Assembly: GCA_017467845.1 (NCBI GenBank)
Contig: JAFUKH010000010.1
Coordinates: 20,635-84,634, forward strand
From: Lachnospiraceae bacterium
GTDB lineage: Bacteria; Bacillota; Clostridia; Lachnospirales; Lachnospiraceae
Length of the DNA stretch: 64,000 nt
Reading direction: 5' to 3'
This document shows, one piece after another, positions 40,246 to 47,745 of this stretch (within the stretch, counting starts at the first letter, position 1; the number at the start of each line of letters is the position of its first letter). The position numbers and the translations under genes are program-made. The notes under the pieces were generated by a model. That model ran no database searches and was not told where the DNA came from. It was given only the letters and a program-made list of their open reading frames with translations.

Positions 40246-40367
40246 TTGACAAAATGAAGTAGAGATTTTAGAATGTAAATAGAAAAGGTGTTGCCGATAG
40301 ACGGCTAGTCCTTAGTAAATAGTGTACAAAAAGTAACCGTTACCTTGGCTGGGGCGGTTACTTTTTT
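40246..40367 (+). ncRNA. Antisense RNA antitoxin (type I), with promoter
   Basis: A near-consensus promoter, TTGACA (40246-40251) and TAGAAT (40269-40274) at 17 nt, should start an RNA near 40281. It would run about 87 nt to the hairpin AAAAAGTAACCG/CGGTTACTTTTT (40328-40367), which ends in T residues. This RNA is fully complementary to the 3' end of the toxin mRNA on the other strand. Its 5' end, GGTGTTGCC with CTAGTCCTT (40287-40314), also mimics the 5' end of the toxin mRNA. Confidence 0.75.
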
Positions 40368-40450
40368 GTGCTTTCGATATACGCTATCAAAATCGTTACA
40401 ATTATGGTAAGAACCATAAATACGATGGAAAGGATTTCAAAATCACTCAT
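40358..40450 (-). CDS. Small hydrophobic holin-like toxin (type I)
   Basis: A 30-residue peptide read from the ATG at 40450 after GAGAGG: MSDFEILSIVFMVLTIIV then TILIAYIESTKK. An acidic start, one membrane helix and a basic end match the Hol-Tox/TxpA/Fst-like peptide toxins of Firmicutes, which permeabilise the membrane when expressed from single chromosomal copies. The stop codon lies inside the terminator stem shared with the antisense RNA. Confidence 0.75.
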   Translation of the reverse strand: MSDFEILSIVFMVLTIIVTILIAYIESTKK

Positions 40451-40530
40451 AAGTCAGCCCTCTCTTTCGTAAGATTTCCCGACATACTCAGGATCTCTAT
40501 GTAAACAGAGGGTCACAGTCCCTCTGGAAG

Positions 40531-40599
40531 AAGGACTAACCGCTACCGTTATGGCAACACCCATGGGTATAGTTTAGCAAAAGGAAGCATGATTTGCAA
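40531..40599 (-). promoter_or_regulatory. Toxin promoter and 5' fold-back segment
   Basis: On the minus strand TTGCAA (40594-40599) and TAAACT (40571-40576), 17 nt apart, start the toxin mRNA near 40564. Its first bases, GGTGTTGCC to TTAGTCCTT (40531-40562), can pair with the 3' end of the same mRNA (complement of 40287-40314), giving a closed, probably untranslated form. Confidence 0.6.
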
Positions 40600-40717
40600 T
40601 AGAATAAAACTATAACATTAGTTGCAACGTTGTTTGTTTATGATTCTGTCATAATATAGACAACGCTTTTATTTTATTAGATGATATAATAAAGAGGTGA
40701 TGGGAGGTGTTCATGTT

Positions 40718-40858
40718 TTGAAGTATAAGAGTGCAACTAAATTGCCAATTGAATTGATAGAGCAGATACAGCAATATGTTCAAGGAGAGTACATTTATAT
40801 TCCTATTAAAGAGAAAGCGGCAGATGGTAATATGACAGATTATGCCATTGAAATATAA
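40718..40858 (+). pseudogene. N-terminal part of an HTH (CD3324-like) domain, interrupted
   Basis: From TTG at 40718 (GGGAGG 10 nt upstream) the reading MKYKSATKLPIELIEQIQQY VQGEYIYIPIKE continues to a TAA at 40856. In the same frame after the stop follow KRDEHIYTKHLEGVKNARLA and LDYSLSESSIRRIIIHQRGRYGEM, completing a typical CD3324-family HTH. The stop therefore splits a fusion of this HTH with the kinase-like protein downstream. Confidence 0.7.
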
Positions 40859-40987
40859 AAAAGGGATGAACATATATATACGAAACATTTGGAAGGTGTG
40901 AAAAATGCTAGGCTAGCCCTGGACTATTCCTTATCAGAGTCGAGTATAAGGCGGATTATTATTCATCAACGAGGGAGGTATGGCGAA

Positions 40988-41893
40988 ATGAGGGATTATA
41001 TTAATGCAATTTTGTATGATTGGGATATGGAAGATGAGGAAGTAAAGCAAATATATGATTCAGTGTGGCAAGTGGGAGATAAGTATGTCCTGAAGGTATA
41101 TGATAATGTGACTATGCTGGAAAGAAACATAAGAATTATATCGATATTATCTGATTTGGAGATTCCGGTAGGACGTTTGATTCCGAATAGAAATAATTTG
41201 ACATATTCAAAAGATGAACATAACTACTATATTTTAACAGAAAGATTAAAAGGAAGTAATATCGTCGGTCTAGAGGAGTTAGACAAATTAAGTTACAAGA
41301 TGGGAAAAATAATTGCTGATTTACATAATGCATTTTTGCAATGTGAAAAGCAGGATGATTTTTGGGAGAATAACTTGTTGCTGGAAATGAAAGGCTGGAT
41401 TGCAGATACCTTTATTAGAAAGGGCTGGGGCGATGTCAATAAAAATCGTTATGATGATACATTACTAAATTTGGAGAGCTTGTATGGTACATTGCCAGTC
41501 CAGTTAATACATAGAGATGTACATTTTGGCAATTTTCTATTTGATAATGGCAATTTTTCGGGCTACATAGATTTTGATTTAAGTCAGAAAAATATTAGAA
41601 TATTTGATATATGTTATTTTGTTCTTGGCTTATTGTCTGAGGAAGAAAAAGTTGATATTACCCAGGAAAAATGGTTTGAGATTTTAAAAGACGTATTTCG
41701 GGGCTATAATGAGGTGAATAAGTTGTCGCTACAAGAAATAAAGGCTGTTCCGTATGTAATGAAGTCAATAGAACTGTTATTTGCAGCGTGGTTTTTGAAT
41801 CAAAATGATAAGAAATGTAGTGAAAACGCTGTTGCAATATTGAATTTTATAGATGATAATATGGAAAGGATAATGGATGCATTAAAAATGTAA
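40988..41893 (+). CDS. Aminoglycoside/homoserine kinase-like phosphotransferase
   Basis: A 301-residue protein of the APH/choline kinase fold: catalytic LIHRDVHFGNFLFD near 206-219 and the metal-binding YIDFDLS near 227-233. The ATP region is KYVLKVYDN near 31. The start chosen is the ATG at 40988 after AGGGAGG; the same frame is open back to 40859 and encodes the second half of an HTH domain. The substrate is unknown: it could be an antibiotic, a sugar or an amino alcohol. The low GC of this gene compared with its neighbours hints at transfer. Confidence 0.8.
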   Translation: MRDYINAILYDWDMEDEEVKQIYDSVWQVGDKYVLKVYDNVTMLERNIRIISILSDLEIPVGRLIPNRNNLTYSKDEHNYYILTERLKGSNIVGLEELDKLSYKMGKIIADLHNAFLQCEKQDDFWENNLLLEMKGWIADTFIRKGWGDVNKNRYDDTLLNLESLYGTLPVQLIHRDVHFGNFLFDNGNFSGYIDFDLSQKNIRIFDICYFVLGLLSEEEKVDITQEKWFEILKDVFRGYNEVNKLSLQEIKAVPYVMKSIELLFAAWFLNQNDKKCSENAVAILNFIDDNMERIMDALKM

Positions 41894-41909
41894 TGATTGG
41901 AAGGACGTT

Positions 41910-42575
41910 ATGAAAACCGAAATACTCTACGAAGATGAAACCATATTGGTAATAAAGAAGCCGGCCGGCCTCGCTACCCAGACCTCGAAAATCGGGGAGC
42001 CGGATGTGGTTAGTGAATTGAAAAAGTACCTTGCGGAGTGCGGCAAGAAGAATCCGTATATTGGAGTAGTGCATCGTCTGGATCAACCAGTAGAGGGGCT
42101 GCTGGTATTTGCAAAGAATAAGGATGCTGCGGCGGGATTGACGAAGCAGTTTTCCGGCGGGACATTGAATAAGCGGTATTATGCTCTTGTCTGTGGAAAA
42201 CCTTTCGCTCAGGAAGGTGAGCTCGTGGATTATCTTGTGAAGGAAGGTAATCTGGCAAGGGTGGTACCGGAGGGAACCACGGAAGCAAAAAAAGCGATTC
42301 TTCAATATAAAGTAGTGAAAACTATGCCGGAAGGGCTTGCTCTTTTGGACATACATATCGACACCGGAAGATTTCATCAAATTCGCGTGCAGATGTCCCA
42401 TGCAGGAATGCCCCTTTTGGGAGATACCAAGTACGGCAGTGATGCATCTATTTCTTTTAGCAGAGAAGTGGGAGTCCGTCAGGTGGCATTGTATGCCTAT
42501 GAGTTGGAGTTTAAGCATCCCATTACGAAAAAGGCTATGCACTATGAACTGAAACCGGAGAGTTTTCGGCAGTAA
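41910..42575 (+). CDS. RluA family pseudouridine synthase
   Basis: A 221-residue pseudouridine synthase. The catalytic motif is IGVVHRLDQPVEGLLVFAKN with the active aspartate near 54, followed by KRYYALVCGKP and GRFHQIRVQMSHAGMPLLGD, which are typical of RluA/RluD. It lacks an S4 domain, so it is the short form. The target uridine in rRNA or tRNA cannot be told. GGAAGG precedes the start. A 16-bp inverted repeat follows at 42587-42629. Confidence 0.9.
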   Translation: MKTEILYEDETILVIKKPAGLATQTSKIGEPDVVSELKKYLAECGKKNPYIGVVHRLDQPVEGLLVFAKNKDAAAGLTKQFSGGTLNKRYYALVCGKPFAQEGELVDYLVKEGNLARVVPEGTTEAKKAILQYKVVKTMPEGLALLDIHIDTGRFHQIRVQMSHAGMPLLGDTKYGSDASISFSREVGVRQVALYAYELEFKHPITKKAMHYELKPESFRQ

Positions 42576-42586
42576 GGGATTCTGCT

Positions 42587-42629
42587 TGTAACTATTCAGA
42601 GCATATTCGCATGGCTCTGAATAGTTACA
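42587..42629. repeat. Perfect 16-bp inverted repeat after the RluA gene
   Basis: TGTAACTATTCAGAGC (42587-42602) pairs exactly with GCTCTGAATAGTTACA (42614-42629) over an 11-nt loop. No T tract follows, so it may be an imperfect terminator or an mRNA-stabilising hairpin. The rest of the gap to purC is A/T-rich and holds a likely purC promoter, TTGTCA with TAATGT 17 nt on (before 42750). Confidence 0.6.
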
Positions 42630-42799
42630 CATCGTTAATAAATTTTCGGTGTATCGTAAGAAGCGACAGATTTACCATAAAAAACGTAAAAACGAAGAAA
42701 AATTTAGCGAAAATTGAATTGTCAACAAAAAAAATTTATGATAATGTTTTACTGTTAAGAATGTTAACACAAACCCAAGGTACGGAGGAATGATTCAAA

Positions 42800-43483
42800 A
42801 TGGAAAAGATTTATTCAGGTAAAACAAAAGATGTTTACAAACTTGAAAACGGCAATGTAATGTTAAAGTTTAAGGATGATTGTACCGGTAAAGACGGTGT
42901 ATTCGATCCGGGCGAGAACTCTGTCGGATTAACTATCGAAGGTATCGGTAAGGCTAATTTACAGACCTCTATTCATTATTTTGAATTACTTAAGGAAGCT
43001 GGCATCAAGACTCACTATGTAAGTGCTAATCTTGAAGATGCTACTATGGAAGTTCTTCCTGCAACCGTATTTGGTCATGGTTTAGAGGTAATCTGCCGTC
43101 TCGTTGCAACCGGAAGCTTCATCCGCAGATATGGCGAGTATATCGCAGATGGTACTGTATTAGAGGGTGGCTATGTTGAGTGTACTTTCAAGAACGACGC
43201 TTTAGGTGATCCTCTTGTTACCGGTGAAGGTCTTGCAGCACTTGGCGTTATGACTCCTGCAATGTTCGAAAGCATGAAGGAGCAGACCTTAAAGATTACC
43301 AAGATTGTAGCTGATGATTTAAAGACTCTTGGTCTTGACCTTTGGGATATCAAGTTTGAGTTTGGTTATAACAACGACGAAGTAATCCTTATCGACGAAA
43401 TCGCTTCTGGTAACATGCGTGTTTACAAAGATGGCAAGATCGTTGATCCTGTTGAATTAACCAAGATTATTAATAACAGATAA
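42800..43483 (+). CDS. purC: SAICAR synthetase
   Basis: Purine biosynthesis enzyme joining aspartate to CAIR with ATP. The 227 residues include the N-terminal [17 protein letters not shown], the [16 protein letters not shown] loop and [33 protein letters not shown], all diagnostic. It stands alone without other pur genes. Codon use looks highly adapted (few rare codons), consistent with strong expression. GGAGG lies before the ATG. A strong terminator follows. Confidence 0.95.
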   Translation: MEKIYSGKTKDVYKLENGNVMLKFKDDCTGKDGVFDPGENSVGLTIEGIGKANLQTSIHYFELLKEAGIKTHYVSANLEDATMEVLPATVFGHGLEVICRLVATGSFIRRYGEYIADGTVLEGGYVECTFKNDALGDPLVTGEGLAALGVMTPAMFESMKEQTLKITKIVADDLKTLGLDLWDIKFEFGYNNDEVILIDEIASGNMRVYKDGKIVDPVELTKIINNR

Positions 43484-43496
43484 TTTATGATACATA

Positions 43497-43530
43497 AAAG
43501 TCGCATCCTACTCGGATGCGACTTTTTTTA
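43497..43530 (+). terminator. purC terminator
   Basis: AAAAGTCGCATCC pairs with GGATGCGACTTTT across a TACTC loop and runs into a T tract. It also works for the opposite strand. Confidence 0.88.
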
Positions 43531-43549
43531 TATATGGGGGAAGAGTCGA

Positions 43550-43888
43550 TTATTTCGGTCTTACAGTAAGGTTAGTAATTAATCCGTTTTCATCAACATT
43601 ACGAACAGTGGCAATAGCCATGATATTGTAACCACCGAAGTTAGCGATAAACTCAGCCTGAGTATCATTTACAACCTCTGCTTCTGAGATAGAGTACTGA
43701 CGGAAGCCGAACTTATTACGGAAGAACATATTGATGGCTTCTTTTCCGTAAATGTGATATTCTCTTTGAGAAGCTGAATTGGTACAGTAATCACAGATAA
43801 TGCCATCACTGGAGAATAACTCGGCAAGGCCTGCGAAGTCTTTGTTTTCCATTTTTTCTACATATTTTTCAATCGGTCTCATATCCAT
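43550..43888 (-). CDS. NTF2/SnoaL-like small protein
   Basis: A 112-residue protein with the cone-shaped NTF2-like fold pattern: N-terminal helices (IEKYVEKMENKDFAGLAELFSSDGIICD), then a sheet (YHIYGKEAINMFFRNKF; AEFIANFGGYNIMAIATVRN). Such proteins act as small-molecule isomerases, dehydratases or binding subunits. It lies 8 nt after an SDR gene in the same direction, so the two probably act on the same substrate. AGGAGG precedes the ATG. No signal peptide. Confidence 0.7.
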   Translation of the reverse strand: MDMRPIEKYVEKMENKDFAGLAELFSSDGIICDYCTNSASQREYHIYGKEAINMFFRNKFGFRQYSISEAEVVNDTQAEFIANFGGYNIMAIATVRNVDENGLITNLTVRPK

Positions 43889-43896
43889 ACTCCTCC

Positions 43897-44685
43897 TTAA
43901 TATACCTTCTCTGAATTTAAAAGTGCATCAGTTCCGCCGTCTACGAACATGATGTTACCGTTTACACCGCGTGCTGCTTTCGAGGAAAGGAATACCATAA
44001 CCTCGGCGATTTCCTCCGGGTCCATCAGACATTCCTGCCCGTACTTAGTAGGGATGGGAAGTGCATTTAACGCCATCTTAGCAGAAGTACTCATGGTTGC
44101 GGTCATTGCGGTATGAACATTACCGGGAGCTACTGCATTGATGCGGACACCGTTTGCTGCCCAAGAAGAAGCTACACGTCTTACCCATCTTGCAAGAGCG
44201 TACTTGGTGGAAACGTAAAGGCTGTTGCCTACGGATAGATTGGTCTCATCCATTGCAGAAACAAGGCTTAAAACTCTCTTCTCGTCGCCGATGTTATTAA
44301 GTAAATCTACGATATCCTTACGACCGGCACCCTGTGAAATGGTGTTGGATACGGTTACCACACAGCTGCCGCCCTTTTTCTTAAGAAGGTCGTATACTCC
44401 TTTTGCAACGGCTACTGTTCCGAAATAGTTTAAAGAAATAATCAGGGGAAGGTTGCCGCAAGCACCGGATACGCCTGCATTACAAATCATGCCGTCCAGA
44501 CCTTCGGGATGAAGCTCGTGAAGCTTATCGATAGCTTCCTGTCTGCCTTCCGGAGTAGCTAAGTTTACACAGATATCGCCACCCTTTAAGTCGATATTGA
44601 TTACCTCATGACCCTGCTCTAATAAAAGTTCTTTTGTCTTTGCTCCGATACCGCTGGAAGCACCTGTAATTGCATATACACCCAT
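43897..44685 (-). CDS. Short-chain dehydrogenase (3-alpha-HSD/carbonyl reductase type)
   Basis: A 262-residue NAD(P)-dependent dehydrogenase. TGASSGIG is the cofactor motif at the N-terminus ([20 protein letters not shown]) and YVSTK holds the catalytic tyrosine and lysine. The [21 protein letters not shown] region and the long insert before the active site are like those of 3-alpha-hydroxysteroid dehydrogenase/carbonyl reductase. The start is the ATG at 44685 after GAGGAGG; the open frame upstream runs on for 145 codons but belongs to the opposite-strand MocR gene region. The substrate is unproven; steroid or xenobiotic ketones are plausible. Confidence 0.85.
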   Translation of the reverse strand: MGVYAITGASSGIGAKTKELLLEQGHEVINIDLKGGDICVNLATPEGRQEAIDKLHELHPEGLDGMICNAGVSGACGNLPLIISLNYFGTVAVAKGVYDLLKKKGGSCVVTVSNTISQGAGRKDIVDLLNNIGDEKRVLSLVSAMDETNLSVGNSLYVSTKYALARWVRRVASSWAANGVRINAVAPGNVHTAMTATMSTSAKMALNALPIPTKYGQECLMDPEEIAEVMVFLSSKAARGVNGNIMFVDGGTDALLNSEKVY

Positions 44686-44793
44686 TTTTCTTTCCTCCTC
44701 GATACAATGCTTGTGTTTTGCTGTTAAGTTCAGTATAATCAAAACTGATATCTTATAAATAACCAAAATAGATAAAAATGAGGATACCAGATT

Positions 44794-46191
44794 ATGCTGA
44801 CTTATGATTTGGCAGAGCGTGGAAAGCGTACCATGTATGAGTTTCTCTATGAGAAAATGAAAGAAGATATTATGCAAGGCGTATTGAAAGCTGGGGAAAA
44901 GCTGCCTTCCAAGCGTGCCATGGCAGAGCATATGGACGTCAGTATCAAGACCGTAGAGAATGCCTACAACCAGCTCTTGTTGGAAGGATACATCACTTCG
45001 GAAGAGAAGAAGGGGTATTTTGTAAGTAAGCTTGCCAAGGGAAGTGCTGCGGTGGCGGGATACACTGCTTTTTCCACCAGGTATAAGGAAGAAGAGGTTC
45101 TGGCGGACTTCACTGCCCACAATATTGACTATGAGAAATTCCCTTTCGCCAGCTGGGCCAAGGTGATGCGTGAGACCTTGACGGATTATGATACCACACT
45201 ACTTAAGATGGTTCCCTTTAATGGGGTAGAGGAACTGCGCATTCAGATTGCGGAGCACTTGTACCGATATCGTGGCATGCAGGTATCTCCCGATCGTATC
45301 ATCGTGGGAGCCGGTACGGAGTATCTGTATGGACGATTACTTCAGCTTCTGGGTAAGGATGCTTTCTACGCCGTGGAGAATCCCGGATACAAGAAAATCT
45401 CCCGACTGTACGATGCAAATGGGGTAAAGTGGACCTACATTGATATTGATAAAAGCGGAATGAACGTAAAGGCATTGGAGGCTTCGGGAGCTAATGTGGC
45501 ACATGTCTCTCCGGAGCATCATTATCCGGTGGGAATTGTGACACCTATTGGACGCAGGCAGGAACTTCTCGCCTGGGCGGCAGAGGAGCCGGGACGTTAT
45601 ATCATTGAGGATGACTACGATTGTGAATTCCGTTTGGTGGGAAGGTCCATTCCCTCCTTGCAGTCCATGGATACCAACCATCGCGTGATTTATATGAATA
45701 ATTTTTCCAAGACTATGGTGCCGTCCCTGCGTGTCAGTTATATGGTGCTGCCGGAGAAACTGATGGAGCGGTATATGGCCACCATGAGTTTTTATTCCTG
45801 TAGTGTGTCGGGATTTGAGCAGTACGCTCTTGCTCGCTTCATGGAAAGAGGATACTTTGAGAGACACATCCGTAGAAGTATCAATTACTACAGACAACAA
45901 CGGGATAAAATCAGGGGAATGTTCCGTGCATCCTCGTTACATAAGATTAGTAGAATCATTGAAACCGGTGCAGGAACTCATTTTCTTCTGAGAGTGGATA
46001 CGGATTTAAGTGATGTAGAAATAAAATGGGCGGCCAAGGAACGGGGCATTCTGATTCAGTGCTTGTCAGAGTATTGTTTTGAGAATCAGCAGCTTTATAG
46101 GGGCTTTTTGATTATCAATTATTCCGATATGGAAGAGGAAAGATTGAAAAAAGCAATCCGGGAGTTGGAGGAGCTTTTTGGCGTAGAATAG
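44794..46191 (+). CDS. MocR/GntR-family PLP-binding regulator
   Basis: A 465-residue MocR-type regulator: a GntR winged helix (about 10-75, [53 protein letters not shown]) joined to a fold-type I aminotransferase-like domain (from about 110). The PLP lysine is in [24 protein letters not shown] precedes the ATG. It is divergent from the SDR gene, with a shared 108-nt region holding TTCAGT and ACTGA half-sites, and so probably controls that SDR/NTF2 pair. Confidence 0.9.
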   Translation: MLTYDLAERGKRTMYEFLYEKMKEDIMQGVLKAGEKLPSKRAMAEHMDVSIKTVENAYNQLLLEGYITSEEKKGYFVSKLAKGSAAVAGYTAFSTRYKEEEVLADFTAHNIDYEKFPFASWAKVMRETLTDYDTTLLKMVPFNGVEELRIQIAEHLYRYRGMQVSPDRIIVGAGTEYLYGRLLQLLGKDAFYAVENPGYKKISRLYDANGVKWTYIDIDKSGMNVKALEASGANVAHVSPEHHYPVGIVTPIGRRQELLAWAAEEPGRYIIEDDYDCEFRLVGRSIPSLQSMDTNHRVIYMNNFSKTMVPSLRVSYMVLPEKLMERYMATMSFYSCSVSGFEQYALARFMERGYFERHIRRSINYYRQQRDKIRGMFRASSLHKISRIIETGAGTHFLLRVDTDLSDVEIKWAAKERGILIQCLSEYCFENQQLYRGFLIINYSDMEEERLKKAIRELEELFGVE

Positions 46192-46314
46192 CGGTTTTCC
46201 GCATGTTGACAGGGCGTCAACATGGTCAAATCAAGGAGTTGCTTTCTTATTTTCGGGTAGGAAGCTATACTGAATTTGTCCTGCAGGAGACAAAACGTGA
46301 AAGGAATATTGGTT

Positions 46315-47139
46315 ATGGCAGAATTTGGAGAAAATTTAAAACGAATCAGAGAAGAAAAAGGAATGACCCAGCAGACGCTGGCGGACTACTTATATGTAAC
46401 AAGACAGGCGGTGTCACGCTGGGAGGGAGGCTCTAGGTATCCGGATTTGATGACCGCCAAGAAGATGGCAGAGTTTTTGGAAACATCAGTAGATGAACTG
46501 CTGGCAGAGGATGATATGAAGGCATATGTGGAGAAGAGTGCAATCTTTGAGAGTGGTAGGGCAAAGAATGCGCAGGTGGTGATTACGGCGCTGGCATTTA
46601 TGTGCTCGATAGTAATGAGCGTGCTTTACCTTGCAAACTATTTTATAGTGGATGCATTTATCATTTCCTCATGGAGCGAGACGGCCAAGTGTCTTTTGCT
46701 TACTATCGTACTGGGATATGCTACTTACATGGCGTTGATGGTCAAAATCAATCAGAAGGTTGCTGCAATTATTGCTTGTTTATATTTTGGAACAGCAATT
46801 ATTACCGGACTTGCGTGCTTTGTCGGGGAAACGGGCTTTACCAAGGCGGCACTAATCAGTGCAACTGCATTAAATGTCGGATTCTTGGTAATCTGTATAC
46901 GGTTCTTCTACAGTAAGCTGATTACAAGTCCGGTAGCGATATATGTGGCAGCAGGAGTGTATGCAATTATTGGATTTATAAACTATTTTACCGGATTTAT
47001 GGCCGAGATTCCCATGGAGATTTTCCGGGATGTGTTTATCCTCCATACCTTTGCTTTGTTGGAAAATCTGTTGGTGCTGGGACTTCTGGTGGTTATGGCT
47101 CATGTACTGCATAAGAAGAGAAAGAGAGCTGCAAGATAG
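46315..47139 (+). CDS. XRE regulator with a polytopic membrane domain
   Basis: A 274-residue protein. Residues 1-65 form a helix-turn-helix (MAEFGENLKRIREEKGMTQQTLADYLYVTRQAVSRWEGGSRYPDLMTAKKMAEFLE). The rest has six or so hydrophobic helices (from about 90). Membrane-bound XRE regulators of this type may sense the envelope directly. The start is the ATG at 46315 after AAAGGAA; an upstream in-frame ATG at 46276 is not supported. A CATGTTGAC/GTCAACATG inverted repeat (46202-46224) lies between this gene and the MocR gene. The same AAAGGAATATTGGTTATGG leader is found before the Lrp gene. Confidence 0.85.
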   Translation: MAEFGENLKRIREEKGMTQQTLADYLYVTRQAVSRWEGGSRYPDLMTAKKMAEFLETSVDELLAEDDMKAYVEKSAIFESGRAKNAQVVITALAFMCSIVMSVLYLANYFIVDAFIISSWSETAKCLLLTIVLGYATYMALMVKINQKVAAIIACLYFGTAIITGLACFVGETGFTKAALISATALNVGFLVICIRFFYSKLITSPVAIYVAAGVYAIIGFINYFTGFMAEIPMEIFRDVFILHTFALLENLLVLGLLVVMAHVLHKKRKRAAR

Positions 47140-47164
47140 TGTGGGTGTCAATGAAAACAAACTA

Positions 47165-47288
47165 TTGATAATTTGATGATAGTAGATTAATCTAAAGATA
47201 TAAAAAGGTACTACCGATAGACGGTTAGTCCAAAGTAAATAAGTTTGACAAAAATGCCGCTTAGTTTACCAGACGTGGGCGGCTATTT
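47165..47288 (+). ncRNA. Orphan antisense RNA, second copy of the type I antitoxin
   Basis: TTGATA (47165-47170) and TAATCT (47188-47193), 17 nt apart, start an RNA near 47200 that begins like the RNA at 40281 (ACCGATAGACGGTTAGTCC here, GCCGATAGACGGCTAGTCC there). It ends at a hairpin GCCGC/GCGGC with TATTTTT. The toxin reading frame that should lie on the other strand is gone; only a decayed STK-like end is readable, and no toxin promoter is present. Confidence 0.65.
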
Positions 47289-47309
47289 TTGTGCTTTGTT
47301 GTAACTCGT

Positions 47310-47600
47310 CGAGTATCCAGCTTCGTAGATGGTGGCGAGAAGTTGAATTTCGGTTGAAGAAAGTATCTATATAATTTTTCTTGCTTCTAAGACACCAAAC
47401 AATGTGTTATGTAAACTGTTTTCTGCTTATTACCCCCCTTTAAAGTACCCCCCACGGAAAAATATTTTGTAGGATACCTTTTTTATGGAAAATCGGTATC
47501 CCACACTCTAATTTTTAAGGAGGAGATACTTTCAAACTGAATTTGGTTAACATAACATGACCTTGAGTGTCTTTCGAAGGCGTAATTTCACATAGATACT
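47310..47600. repeat. GTATC/GATAC hairpin array, copy III, with inverted arms
   Basis: Arm L (47362-47416) runs AGTATCTATATAA to TGTTATGTAAAC. Arm R (47545-47600) runs GGTTAACATAACA to AGATACT and is its imperfect reverse complement over 55 nt. Between them GGATACC (47472-47478) pairs with GGTATCC (47495-47501), with CCCCCC runs nearby. GTTTACATAACA also occurs at 166-177. There is no coding sequence in 47289-47620. Confidence 0.65.
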
Positions 47601-47632
47601 CATGGGTGGAATGGTTCCTCGATTTGCAATAC

Positions 47633-47706
47633 AGGACACTTTTTTTACAATGAGTGTCCTTTTTTCTTGCCCACTCATGTGTTATGATATAAGCACATGA
47701 GTGGGC
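47633..47706 (+). promoter_or_regulatory. rhaB leader: terminator and 13-bp palindrome over the -10 region
   Basis: AGGACACT/AGTGTCCT with five T residues (47633-47665) is a terminator-like hairpin. Then GCCCACTCATGTG (47669-47681) pairs perfectly with CACATGAGTGGGC (47694-47706), enclosing the -10-like TATGAT (47683-47688). A repressor bound to this palindrome would cover the promoter of the rhamnose genes. No regulator gene is adjacent. Confidence 0.6.
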
Positions 47707-47745
47707 GTAGCCTGCGTTTTTTGGGACGAAAGCAAGGAGGTCAAT

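Noticed and set aside
42611-42793. Open frame of 60 codons before purC
   Set aside because: It lies in the A/T-rich promoter region, starts inside an inverted repeat, has no good ribosome site and no family features.
44686-45120. N-terminal extension of the SDR frame
   Set aside because: The extension lies antisense to the MocR gene and the real start at 44685 has GAGGAGG and the cofactor motif right after it.
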